From positions 1 to 33,696 of the forward strand of contig CAYLJO010000043.1 of NCBI GenBank assembly GCA_964383905.1: a stretch of 33,696 nucleotides of DNA. Direction: 5' to 3'. A program made the position numbers and the translations under genes. Position 1 is the first letter of the stretch. The number at the start of each line of letters is the position of its first letter. Under the pieces are notes generated by a model. It was not told where the DNA came from, searched no databases, and saw nothing but the letters and a program-made list of their open reading frames with translations. Source of the stretch: CAYLJO01 sp964383905 (lineage in GTDB: Bacteria > Acidobacteriota > Blastocatellia > Pyrinomonadales > Pyrinomonadaceae). Below are positions 1 through 8,378 of this stretch, piece by piece.

Positions 1-2
1 TA

Positions 3-761
3 ACATACGGAATAATGTTCGCCGCGGCCTTTGCCGCGGGAATTGTCAATTCAATCGCCGGGGGCGGCACCCTCATCACGTTCCCCGTCCTTATCTGGTT
101 GGGTCTGGACCCCAAAGTTGCGAACGCGACGAGTACTGTGGCTTTATGGCCGGGGCTGTTCGGTGGATTCTGGGGCTACCGGCGCGAAGTCGAGAACAGC
201 CGGACGTTTCTCGTGCGGCTGGGGTTAACCAGCCTTTTTGGAGGCGCAATCGGGACGGCGCTACTGATTATGACGCCTTCGGCGACGTTTGCACGGTTGG
301 TGCCGTATCTCATCCTTTTTGCGACAGTCCTTTTTACCGTACAGGAGCCCGTCAGCCGGAGGCTCAGGTCGCAAGCGCCGTCAGGAGAGATGCACAAGGG
401 CTGGTGGGTTGGAGCTATTATCCTTCAATTCTTCTCATCGATTTACGGCGCGTACTTCGGGGCGGGCAACGGCATTCTGATGCTGGCGGTGCTGGGCCTG
501 ATGGGCCTTTCCGACATTCACCGGGCGAATGGTATAAAAAACTTCCTGGGTCTCACGCTCAACGCCGTAGCCATAATCGGGTTCGCGTTCTCTCGCCTGG
601 TGCACTGGCCTGACGCGATATTGATGGCCGCGGGAGCAATCGCGGGCGGGTACTTTGGCGTTCATCTGGCCAGGCGAGTCGGGCGCTTAATGGTGCGGCG
701 CGCGATCATCACCATAGGCTTTATCATCACCGCATTAATGCTGTGGCGGGTGAGGCACTGA
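3..761 (+). CDS. TauE/SafE family anion permease, 5' end cut by window edge
   Basis: This is a polytopic inner-membrane protein of the TauE/SafE (DUF81) family, whose members are thought to export sulfite, sulfoacetate or related anions. The sequence opens with the family's first conserved helix, ending in a glycine-rich turn (SIAGGGTLITFP). A second, half-repeat-like segment later carries AGNGILML. There are about seven hydrophobic segments and a basic C-terminus. The first ATG in the window is at 15, but the four codons before it are open and homologues normally have about ten more residues before this point. The gene probably starts upstream of the window. It converges on the minus-strand peptidase gene with about 77 bp between stops. 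The substrate cannot be told from sequence. Confidence 0.85.
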   Translation, partial: TYGIMFAAAFAAGIVNSIAGGGTLITFPVLIWLGLDPKVANATSTVALWPGLFGGFWGYRREVENSRTFLVRLGLTSLFGGAIGTALLIMTPSATFARLVPYLILFATVLFTVQEPVSRRLRSQAPSGEMHKGWWVGAIILQFFSSIYGAYFGAGNGILMLAVLGLMGLSDIHRANGIKNFLGLTLNAVAIIGFAFSRLVHWPDAILMAAGAIAGGYFGVHLARRVGRLMVRRAIITIGFIITALMLWRVRH

Positions 762-838
762 AAGGCAAGAGAAGGCAAGAAATATCTTTTTAACATTAGG
801 CCCCATGACCTGACGCAGTGTCTGAATGTGCGGAAATC

Positions 839-2119
839 TCAGATCACGCCGTGCCTGCGAAGTATCTCCAGCGTGCGGTCGATTGGCAGCGCCTCGACTG
901 TATGGCCGCGGCCGGTGATGGTGGTAGCACGAAACAGCGAGTTGTAAATGGCTTCCTCCGTAGCTTCGATGACGGCCAGAAAGAGTGGCGACATGGCGTC
1001 GTTAGGCAATAGCTTGACCTCCTGCGGGGCGTTACGGCCCGACCGGCCTGGATCGGCGTGGATGCGCACTTCCGGGGCAGTCGAAAATGCAATCGAGTAG
1101 TCCCCACTGCCGTTCGATCCTGCCGCGCCGGTTCTGGCAAGACCCATCATTGAGCGGGCCCCCACCCGGCGCAGGTTGCGCGCATCGACAGGCGCGTCGG
1201 TAGCGACGACGATAATCACCGAGCCGTCCGCCGCATGGACACTTCCGTTACGGGCCGGACGTGCTGACGCCTTGCTGCCGGTACGCCGCCCGGTCGCGCG
1301 TTCGAGCTCCTCTTTGAGGTAGTAGCGGCCGAGCTCCCTGCCGACCGGCGCCCCGGCAATCGTCAGGATGCCGCCGAAATTGGTCTGTACCAGCACGCCC
1401 ACCGTGTAACCGCCGAGCGCTGCGGGCAAACGTCTCGAAGCCGTGCCGATGCCGCCCTTAAATCCAAACGCGACGGTGCCCGTGCCGGCGCCAACGGAAC
1501 CTTCCTCGACCGGGCCGCTGTGAGCGTTTTTGATCGCCGCCAGGACATCATTGCGGCTGATCGGGCGACTGCGTATGTCGTTCAGGTACCCATCGTTGGT
1601 CTCGGCGACGAGCGGGTTGACCGACTGGACATCCTCGTTGCCCGGCAAGGCCAGTACGTGGTCAATGACCGCGTCCGCGACACGCGGTACGCTCAAGGTC
1701 GAGGTGAGCAAGATGGGTGTTTCGATCTCCCCCAGCTCGTTAACCTGCGTCGAGCCGGCAAGCTTTCCGAAAGCATTGCCGATGAAGACCGCGCCCGGCA
1801 CCTTTTCGCGGAAGAGATTGCCGGCGTGCGGCAACACGGCTGTCACGCCGGTGCGAACGCTCTCGCCGCGTATGAGAGTGGCGTGACCGACGGCGACGCC
1901 CGCGACATCCGTAATGGCGTCGAGCGGGCCCGGAGGCAGAACGCCGACGATGACGCCGACGTCCCTCACCCGTGGTCTTTTATCTTTTTGCATAGGTGAC
2001 CCCGCGATGCTCAGACTTGCAGCTATAACGACAAAAGTCAGCGAGAACAGAAGAGCTTTTAAACGCGCCTCGCGGCGATGGTTATTGCTATTATCCGCCA
2101 GGCTCATTATTTGCGCCAT
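839..2119 (-). CDS. P1 family (DmpA-type) self-processing aminopeptidase, exported
   Basis: This 426-residue protein belongs to peptidase family S58/P1 (DmpA, BapA), Ntn-fold aminopeptidases that cleave N-terminal or beta-amino acids. They mature by autocleavage before a Ser that becomes the nucleophile. The expected cleavage site is visible as EEGSVGAGTG, between Gly207 and Ser208. The conserved N-terminal entry (ITDVAGVAVGHATL, about residues 69-82) and a C-terminal NSLFRATT segment are also present. A hydrophobic stretch at about residues 23-40 after basic residues suggests export or membrane anchoring. The ATG at 2119 has an AGAGG-like ribosome site a few bases upstream; an ATG four codons in is the alternative. 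The gene is divergent from the APC permease, so a shared role in peptide or amino-acid use is possible but inferred. Confidence 0.9.
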   Translation of the reverse strand: MAQIMSLADNSNNHRREARLKALLFSLTFVVIAASLSIAGSPMQKDKRPRVRDVGVIVGVLPPGPLDAITDVAGVAVGHATLIRGESVRTGVTAVLPHAGNLFREKVPGAVFIGNAFGKLAGSTQVNELGEIETPILLTSTLSVPRVADAVIDHVLALPGNEDVQSVNPLVAETNDGYLNDIRSRPISRNDVLAAIKNAHSGPVEEGSVGAGTGTVAFGFKGGIGTASRRLPAALGGYTVGVLVQTNFGGILTIAGAPVGRELGRYYLKEELERATGRRTGSKASARPARNGSVHAADGSVIIVVATDAPVDARNLRRVGARSMMGLARTGAAGSNGSGDYSIAFSTAPEVRIHADPGRSGRNAPQEVKLLPNDAMSPLFLAVIEATEEAIYNSLFRATTITGRGHTVEALPIDRTLEILRRHGVI

Positions 2120-2419
2120 AACCCTCTTAAGCTATCCTGCACGGACGAAAGACCAATATCAACGCATTGCCCTGACAGCAACTTACAACTATATTAAGAA
2201 CACACCAAGATCTGGATCAACCGGTACGGCGAGCCGGTGCGGCCAGCGGCAACCGGATCAGGGAGGCTTCCGCTCCCTGTACGAATGCGTGGCGAGAAAG
2301 AATCGATAATAGCCCCATCACTCAAGGCTCGACCATGGACGGGCTCGAAGGTCACGTGGAGGTTGCAATTACTGGCATGGGCTGTCTTACCGGAAGTCCC
2401 GTTAAACTCAAGCAGATAA
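2120..2419. other. divergent intergenic region between peptidase and permease
   Basis: These 300 bp separate two divergent genes and should carry both promoters, though I cannot pick out clear -35/-10 boxes. The right half contains a GC-rich patch with repeated CCGGT/ACCGG words and the palindromic 13-mer at 2261-2273. The short ORFs here lack coding features and are not called. Confidence 0.5.
2261..2277. repeat. small hairpin sharing a 13-mer with the element at 18897-18939
   Basis: GGGAGGCTTCCGC at 2261-2273 followed by TCCC can fold as GGGAG/CTCCC around a 7-nt loop. The identical 13-mer occurs at 18897-18909, and its reverse complement at 18927-18939. This suggests copies of one dispersed palindromic repeat family. 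The role is unknown. Confidence 0.5.
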
Positions 2420-3865
2420 GTGTTGGCTAAATCAACAGAAGCTATAGAGAACCAGGATGCGCAGGCGAGGGCAACCGCCCCACGGCTTGCCCGCCGGCTG
2501 GGGCTATTCGATGCGACGATGATCGTGATGGGCGGGATCGTCGGCTCAGGCATCTTCATCAATCCTTATGTGGTGGCCAGACAGGTCCATACACCTGCAC
2601 TGATCCTCGGCGCCTGGCTGCTGGGCGGGTTGATCGCGCTCGCTGGGGCCTTCATCTACGCCGAGTTGGCGGCCAGACGGCCTCGCGTCGGCGGGCAGTA
2701 CGCTTATCTTCGCGACGCCTATCACCCGGCCGTGGCATTTATCTACGGATGGGCACTGCTGCTGGTCACACAGACGGGCGGGATGGCCGCAGTCGCCGTT
2801 ACTTTCTCGCGCTACTTTATCGAACTCACGCACGCACCGGTGGCCGATTGGCTCGTCGCCGTGTTAACACTCGGGCTGCTGACGCTGATCAACTGCCTGG
2901 GCGTGCGCGCCGGTAGCAGCGTGCAGAATGTGCTAATGGTAATCAAGATCATAGCCATTGCTGCGCTGATTATTTGTGGCCTGCTTTTTGCCGGCGGCAC
3001 CCAGGTATTGGCCGCCCCGGTCCTGGATCGTCCGGTGTCGTTCGATTTGTTGACGGCCATGGGGGCCGCGATGACACCGGTGATGTTTGCTTATGGCGGG
3101 TGGCAGACAGCGAGCTTCGTCGCGGGCGAGATGCGCGAGCCGCGTCGTGACCTGTCGCGCGGGCTGGTGATCGGTGTGGTTGGCGTGATCGTGCTTTACA
3201 TGGGGGTCAGCCTTGCTTGCGTACGGGCGCTGGGAGCCGGCGGGTTGGCGGGCACGACAACACCCGCGTCATCGGTGATGCGCCTGGCGCTTGGCGAGCG
3301 AGGGGCGACGATAATTGCCGTCGGGATCGCCATCTCGACGCTCGGATTCCTGAGCCAGGGGATGCTGACAGCGCCACGAGTCTATTTCGCGATGGCGGAG
3401 GACGGGCTTTTCTTCGAGAGCGTGGCCTGGCTTCACCCACGCACGCGCGTCCCTGTGCTGGCGATCGCATTGCAAGGCGCGCTGGCGGTGTTGATCGCGC
3501 TTTCGGGCAAGTATGAACAGATACTTAATTATGTCGTCTCGGTTGACTTCATCTGGTTTGGCCTGACCGCGGCCTCGATATTTATTTTCCGGCGTCGTGC
3601 AGCACCTCATTTAGCCGGCGTGACAGCCGCAAAGAATGTGCTGCCGCATGGGACTGCCGCCGTCCTCCCCACGGAAATTGGGTCGACCATGGGGCAGTAC
3701 GAAATGCCCGGGTATCCTGTCACTCCGGCGCTATTTGTCGCCGCCTGCTTACTGGTTGTGGTCAGCACGGTCTACAAGTACCCGGCCAACAGCGCAACAG
3801 GCATGGCGATAGTAGTGGCCGGGATTCCGGTCTATTTCTTTTGGCGATGGTGGAGGCAGCGATGA
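2420..3865 (+). CDS. APC superfamily amino acid permease
   Basis: This 481-residue transporter of the amino acid-polyamine-organocation superfamily probably exchanges or imports amino acids across the inner membrane. It has the signature first helix with the unwound substrate-binding turn (GGIVGSGIFINP), the helix 2-3 segment with YAELAARRPRVGGQYAY, and about twelve hydrophobic segments, including a C-terminal pair after a loop at about residues 400-430. The start is a GTG directly after an in-frame TAA (2417-2419), so no earlier start is possible. No good ribosome site is visible. The stop codon overlaps the ATG of the aminotransferase (ATGA), which strongly suggests a two-gene operon in which transporter and aminotransferase act on the same amino acid. 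The substrate is not predictable. Confidence 0.93.
   Translation: MLAKSTEAIENQDAQARATAPRLARRLGLFDATMIVMGGIVGSGIFINPYVVARQVHTPALILGAWLLGGLIALAGAFIYAELAARRPRVGGQYAYLRDAYHPAVAFIYGWALLLVTQTGGMAAVAVTFSRYFIELTHAPVADWLVAVLTLGLLTLINCLGVRAGSSVQNVLMVIKIIAIAALIICGLLFAGGTQVLAAPVLDRPVSFDLLTAMGAAMTPVMFAYGGWQTASFVAGEMREPRRDLSRGLVIGVVGVIVLYMGVSLACVRALGAGGLAGTTTPASSVMRLALGERGATIIAVGIAISTLGFLSQGMLTAPRVYFAMAEDGLFFESVAWLHPRTRVPVLAIALQGALAVLIALSGKYEQILNYVVSVDFIWFGLTAASIFIFRRRAAPHLAGVTAAKNVLPHGTAAVLPTEIGSTMGQYEMPGYPVTPALFVAACLLVVVSTVYKYPANSATGMAIVVAGIPVYFFWRWWRQR
3852..3856 (+). promoter_or_regulatory. Shine-Dalgarno fixing the aminotransferase start
   Basis: GGAGG lies five bases before the ATG at 3862, inside the end of the permease gene. 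It favours that ATG over the upstream in-frame TTG at 3841 and implies translational coupling. Confidence 0.75.
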
Positions 3866-4956
3866 TAAGCAATACGCGACGCGTGATGAGCTCCGAATAT
3901 ATGGAGTGGGCGAAGACTCGCTCGCACGCGCGCTTTAATCTGGCGTCAAGCGGACTCAAGAATTACCCGCTGGCCGGGCTTCCGGTGAGGGTCGAAGACC
4001 TCGAATTGAGTGGGCGGAGTCTCTACGGTTACGAGCCGCTCCAGCAGGCTATTGCCGCAAAGTGCGGTGTTTCGACCGACTGCGTGGTTGCCGCGACAGG
4101 CACATCGATGGCAAATCACCTCGCAATGGCGGCCATTTTGGAACCGGGCGATGAGGTGTTGATCGAGCATCCGGCATACGAGCTGCTCATCTCGGTTGCG
4201 CGTTACCTCGGCGTGGAGGTCAAGCGATCTGCGCGTACTTTTGAGAACGGCTTTCGCTTAGACCCGCGCGAGATCGAGCGCGGTCTGACCTCGCGTACGC
4301 GACTCGTTGTAGTGACGAACCTGCACAACCCGAGCAGTGTGTTGACAGGTCAGGATACCCTCAGGCAGGTGGGGGAGGTCGCGCGGAGCGCCGGCGCGCG
4401 TGTCCTTGTCGATGAGGTTTATCTCGACGCCGTGTTTGAGGATCGGCCGCGTTCGGCTTTCCATCTCGGAGAGGATTTTATTATCACAAACAGCCTCACG
4501 AAAGTTTACGGGCTGAGCGGTCTTCGCTGCGGCTGGGCGCTGGCCGAGCCCGAGACGGCCAAAAAGATGTGGCGGCTCAACGACCTGTTCGGCGTCATTC
4601 CGGCGCACGCGGCCGAGCGGCTCAGCTGTATTGCGCTGGCCAATCTCGACCTGATCGCCGCCCGGGCGCGTTCCCTGCTCGAAGCTAACCATCGGGTGCT
4701 CAACTCGTTTCTCGATACGAGAGATGATCTCGAGACGGTGAGGAATGAGTTCGGCACCGTTTCGTTCCCGCGGTTGAGACGGGGTGACGTCGATAAACTC
4801 TGTGCGCTGCTCAACGATAAGTATGAGACACGGGTCGTCCCCGGAAGGTTCTTCGAGATGCCGCGCCATTTTCGTATCGGGATCGGGTGCGACACGGAAA
4901 CGCTTGTGATCGGGCTTGAACGGCTGGGGACAGCGCTGGACGAGGTTGCAGAATGA
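3862..4956 (+). CDS. class I/II PLP-dependent aminotransferase
   Basis: This is a fold-type I aminotransferase of 364 residues, cytoplasmic, exchanging an amino group between an amino acid and a 2-oxo acid with pyridoxal phosphate. The cofactor landmarks are in order: the Asn of NLHNPSS, the Asp and Tyr of VLVDEVYLDAVF, and the Schiff-base Lys in NSLTKVYGLSGLRCGWA (Lys214 counting from this start). The Arg of GLRCGWA and a C-terminal FRIGIGCD segment, likely holding the carboxylate-binding Arg, are also present. The start chosen is the ATG that overlaps the permease stop by four bases and has GGAGG five bases upstream. It resembles the MalY/PatB-like and valine-pyruvate-like subgroups in general layout, but I cannot assign a substrate. 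Confidence 0.92.
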   Translation: MISNTRRVMSSEYMEWAKTRSHARFNLASSGLKNYPLAGLPVRVEDLELSGRSLYGYEPLQQAIAAKCGVSTDCVVAATGTSMANHLAMAAILEPGDEVLIEHPAYELLISVARYLGVEVKRSARTFENGFRLDPREIERGLTSRTRLVVVTNLHNPSSVLTGQDTLRQVGEVARSAGARVLVDEVYLDAVFEDRPRSAFHLGEDFIITNSLTKVYGLSGLRCGWALAEPETAKKMWRLNDLFGVIPAHAAERLSCIALANLDLIAARARSLLEANHRVLNSFLDTRDDLETVRNEFGTVSFPRLRRGDVDKLCALLNDKYETRVVPGRFFEMPRHFRIGIGCDTETLVIGLERLGTALDEVAE

Positions 4957-5033
4957 TGTAGAATTATTTGGCCTGCCTTTTTATCCGGCTTGAAAGCTTT
5001 GCTCAAACTGCTACTGGCGAAGCGCCATAACTT

Positions 5034-6117
5034 ATGAACAAAATCATCAATGGCCTGCTTTTACTTCTCTTCACCCTACCTCCGCTCACCCTTTTATCGG
5101 CTCAGACCGCCGGGAGGCGTGAAGCACCGAAGCTCACTGCCGTTCGCGCCGGGCGGTTAATTGACGTCCGAAGCGGCAACGTCGTTAATAACGCGGTGAT
5201 TCTGATCGAAGACGAAAGGATCACTGCCGTCGGCCCACAGATCACGATTCCAACAGGGGCACAGGTGGTTGATCTGGGTAACATGACCCTGCTGCCGGGA
5301 TTGATTGACTGCCATACACACGTCTTGCTTCAGCCCGAGGACGAGCGCGGCGCGCCGCCGGTCATCACAAAGTCGCAGGCATTGGTCCTTGAGGTGCGCC
5401 CACACTCACCGATTCACGCGAGGCAATGGTCGCAGAGGTGCGCCGCCAGGTGAAATACGGCGCCGATTGGATCAAGCTATACGCGACGGGTACGCTGCGC
5501 CACGTCGATCCAAATACGCTTGAGCCTTTCAGCCAGGTCTCGCTTGACGACGTACGCGCGGTCGTGAGCGAGGCCGCGCGCTGGCACCGCGACGTCGCGG
5601 CTCACGCCTACGGGGGGACGGCGCAAAGAACGCCATTCGCGGCGGGGTGCGCTCCATCGAACACGGGATGTTAATGGATGACGAGGCGATTGATCTCCTG
5701 ATTAAATACGGTACGTACTGGTGTCCCACGCTCTCAGTCTACCTGCCGGAGACGCCGGAGGATAACACCGAGATGAGACGCCGGATAGTGGCTCATTACA
5801 AAGAAGTCTTCCAGAAGGCGATGCAGAAGAATGTGAAGATCGTCTTCGGCACCGACGTTGGAGCATTTGAGCACGGCACCAGCGCACGCGAACTCTAATT
5901 AATGGTCGAGTATGGCATGAAGCCGATTGACGCGCTTCGCGCGGCGACAGTACGTGCTGCGGAACTGCTGAGGATGGAAAACCGGATCGGCGCCATCGAG
6001 CCCGGCAAGTACGCCGATCTAATCGCGGTGGAAGGCAACCCGTTAGACGATATCGGCGTGCTCGGCCACGTCAGATTCGTGATGAAAGCCGGGCAAATCT
6101 ATAAGCCACTACGATGA
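5034..6117 (+). pseudogene. decayed secreted amidohydrolase (imidazolonepropionase-like)
   Basis: Pieces of one metal-dependent amidohydrolase lie in three frames. The first piece has a signal peptide and the beta-sandwich entry, then the metal-binding LIDCHTH motif. Near 5385-5405 the frame changes and the expected middle stretch (about 80 residues in homologues, from memory) is missing; the text resumes at VRRQVKYGADWIKLY. At about 5618-5622 one base appears to be lost after AAHAYGG, and the third frame continues with SIEHGM and FGTDVGAFEHGT. A TAA at 5896-5898 stands where homologues usually have Glu, and the same frame then runs to the end (GAIEPGKYADLIAVEGNP). The metal ligands in the HTH, HAYG, EHG and TD positions survive. 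Three separate lesions make a working product unlikely. Confidence 0.85.
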
Positions 6118-6775
6118 AGCGCGGCCCTCCGGCAGTTGGACCGGGGTTTTGCGTATATACTAATCCTTAGTGGTTTGCACTTACATGCGACTCAACCAAG
6201 TAAGAGCAGATGGATTATTCCACTTGATCATCTGACTGCTGAACAACCAGACTCCAACCTGCGATCACCGCTCGGCATACTTTCCCATCCTGGAAGCCGT
6301 AACTATTGGTAACACTTCTTCGTCTTTAACAATAAATTTCGTCGGGATTCGTCGGCTTTCGTCAACCTGGTGCACCCGTGTTGATCAAGCGGCCGGCTGT
6401 GAGAGCCAGCGCTACCAGAGATCACGCGAAAGTCATCAGCAGTGAATCACCACTGCCCCGATTAGTATTATCGCAGGTGTGATGCAGAAATTATGCATGG
6501 CTATTTTTGTGAACTGCTGGTGGAGAAGAAGTGTAGACCTGAGAGCCGAGATTTGGGTATCGGAAAGCATATCGAGCAAGTGAGTTACCCATTGTGGTGA
6601 AATAGTACTTGGCATCTTTTGCATGTAGACAAAATTTTCGGGATTTTTTCGGAGCGAGTATCACTAACTGTCTGGAGGCCTGGTTTCAATCGACACTGCG
6701 GATAGGGATCAACCTTGTCCCTACAACTTGTCTTACGTCAATTTGGAAAATCTCCGCTCCAACGTAAAGAAAGAG
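6118..6775. other. long intergenic region, no gene supported
   Basis: About 650 bp are less GC-rich than the surroundings and show no ORF with coding character. The one 62-codon minus-strand ORF (6436-6624) has no ribosome site or recognisable motif. Features seen: a weak terminator-like hairpin at the left edge, and two copies of TTCGTCGG around 6338-6356. It probably includes the promoter of the TPR gene. Confidence 0.5.
6127..6150 (+). terminator. weak putative intrinsic terminator after the amidohydrolase remnant
   Basis: A six-pair stem (CTCCGG with CCGGGG, one T-G pair) closes an 8-nt loop and is followed by TTTT at 6147-6150. It is short, so the call is tentative. Confidence 0.35.
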
Positions 6776-7657
6776 ATGATGAGGCGCGCATACCTTCTCC
6801 AGTTAGCCCTTCTTTTTCTCGCCGCAAGCGCTCTTTCGGCGCGGGCCGCAGGTCAGGAGAGCAGCTTACAGGGATCGAATGAGGCGCGGGCATTTCTCAA
6901 TAAGGGGGTGGAGCAGTATAAGAAAGGCCGGTATGAGGAGGCGATTTCGCTGTTTAAGCAGGCGATCCGACTGAGGCCCGATTATGCTGAGGCGTACAAC
7001 GACGTGGGCATGTCGTACGCTCTGCTGGGGCGTTACAAGGAGGCGATTGAATCTCTCAAGGAAGCAATCCGTCTGAAACCTGATATCGCCGAGGCGTACT
7101 ATAACCTGGGAACTCAGTATGCGAAGCTGGAAAGATACGAAGAGGCCGTCTCACCGCTCTTACAGGCGATCCGCCTGAAGCCCGATTATGCCTGGGCCCA
7201 TCAAAATCTAGGCGTAGTTTATTTCAAATCGGGCAGGCACAAAGAAGCGATTGACGCTTACAGGCAGGCGATTCGTCTCAATCCGGGGTGGGCTGATGCT
7301 TACAACGCGCTGTCTTTAGCATATAACGGGGCGGGGCGGTACACGGAGGCGGTCGAGTCGGCGAAGCAAGCGATTATCCTGCGGCCGGACGATGTGGAGG
7401 CGTATAACAGCCTGGGGGTAGCTTATTACAAGATGAGGCAGGACAAAAAGGCATTAGAGTCTTTCCGGCAGGCCGTCCGCCTGAAACCGGATTACGCCGC
7501 CGCGCGTTATAACCTGGGGGTGGCGAGTCTGGTTCGTCATGAAAAGAAGACGGCGCTGGAGCAATACCAGGCGCTCAAGACCCTGGATCATGTTTTGGCA
7601 GATAAGCTGTATGGCGGAATGTATCAAGGAATGCTGCTCAACGTGAGCGATAAGTAG
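6776..7657 (+). CDS. secreted tetratricopeptide repeat protein
   Basis: The protein begins with a signal peptide (basic MMRR, then a hydrophobic stretch ending ARAAGQ), followed by about seven consecutive 34-residue TPR units. The units share the spacing A-x-x-x-x-G-x-x-Y...R-Y-x-E-A-I...A-I-R-L-x-P, as in YEEAISLFKQAIRLRPDY. The last unit degrades toward the C-terminus. TPR solenoids serve as protein-interaction scaffolds; here it should sit in the periplasm or on the cell surface. An in-frame TTG at 6728 would add 16 residues in front of the signal peptide, so I chose the ATG at 6776, preceded by a purine-rich AAAGAAAGAG. It stands upstream of the ECF sigma gene but is separated from it by a strong hairpin. 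Confidence 0.88.
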   Translation: MMRRAYLLQLALLFLAASALSARAAGQESSLQGSNEARAFLNKGVEQYKKGRYEEAISLFKQAIRLRPDYAEAYNDVGMSYALLGRYKEAIESLKEAIRLKPDIAEAYYNLGTQYAKLERYEEAVSPLLQAIRLKPDYAWAHQNLGVVYFKSGRHKEAIDAYRQAIRLNPGWADAYNALSLAYNGAGRYTEAVESAKQAIILRPDDVEAYNSLGVAYYKMRQDKKALESFRQAVRLKPDYAAARYNLGVASLVRHEKKTALEQYQALKTLDHVLADKLYGGMYQGMLLNVSDK

Positions 7658-7676
7658 TACGTGAGTAGTTAAAGCA

Positions 7677-7700
7677 CCCCGGCTACTGTCAAGCCGGCGG
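7677..7700 (+). terminator. GC-rich hairpin between TPR gene and sigma factor
   Basis: CCGGCT (7679-7684) pairs with AGCCGG (7692-7697) around a 7-nt loop, and the flanking CC/GG extends the stem past one bulged base. No T-tract follows, so this could be a factor-assisted terminator, an mRNA 3'-end stabiliser, or a leader structure for the sigma gene. Confidence 0.4.
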
Positions 7701-7811
7701 GGGGTGGCCGAAGAGTCGGGAATGTTCTTCCCACTCAACTAAAGGATGGAGCGGCTGGCGATGGACGTGATAAGGCTGGAAGGCCAGCCGGGCGCATACG
7801 CTGGAGCTTCG

Positions 7812-8378
7812 ATGAACGGTTCCGAAGACCTGATCGCGCGCGCTCGTCGTGGCGACGAGGAAGCCTTCCGCCTGATCTTCGAACGATTCACACGTCCGAT
7901 CATCAGCTTCATCTTTTACATGGTTAATCAGCATGAATTGGCCGAAGAGCTGGCGCAGGAGACATTTGTGCGCGCGTACAAGAGCATGGGCACGCTCCGC
8001 GACGGGACAAAGCTCTCGACATGGCTGTTCGGCATCGCCAAAAACGTCGCGCGCGAGTCGCTCCGTTCCCGCCATAAAGAGCTACGCAATATCGAAATTG
8101 ATCACTGCTCGGTGCGGGGAATGGGCGATGATAAGAGTTCGCCGGCCGGGCAGTTATTGGACAAGGAGCTCAATCGGGTGATGCGCCGTGCGATGGCCGC
8201 GCTGGACGAGGACAAACGACTGGTCTTTACGCTCAGGATTTACCAGCAGCGCAGCTATGAGGAGATATCCGAGATCACCGGTTTTACAATACCGAAGATC
8301 AGGAATGACCTCCACCGGGCGCGGGCCGAGATGCGCCGGCGACTGGGCCCTTATCTAGGAGTGAATGATGAGATGTGA
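7812..8378 (+). CDS. ECF-type RNA polymerase sigma factor
   Basis: This is a sigma-70 family extracytoplasmic-function sigma factor that would direct RNA polymerase to its own promoter set. Region 2 is visible as the segment ending ELAEELAQETFVRAY and STWLFGIAKNVARESLR. Region 4 follows with LDEDKRLVFTLRIYQQRSYEEISEITGFTIPKIRNDLHRAR. The ATG at 7812 (188 residues) is chosen because GGAG stands five bases upstream and the protein then starts like typical ECF factors (NGSEDLIARARRGDEEAF). In-frame ATGs at 7746 and 7761 are possible but would add an unusual N-terminus. The end overlaps the next gene by 11 bases, the usual coupled sigma/anti-sigma arrangement. Confidence 0.9.
   Translation: MNGSEDLIARARRGDEEAFRLIFERFTRPIISFIFYMVNQHELAEELAQETFVRAYKSMGTLRDGTKLSTWLFGIAKNVARESLRSRHKELRNIEIDHCSVRGMGDDKSSPAGQLLDKELNRVMRRAMAALDEDKRLVFTLRIYQQRSYEEISEITGFTIPKIRNDLHRARAEMRRRLGPYLGVNDEM

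Noticed and set aside
5896..5898. The stop inside the amidohydrolase as a second recoded codon like the TGA of the DsbA-like gene.
   Set aside because: It is TAA, not TGA, and the gene also has a deletion and a frameshift.
6436..6624. 62-codon minus-strand ORF in the long intergenic region.
   Set aside because: No ribosome site, no recognisable family, and length expected by chance in this AT-richer stretch.
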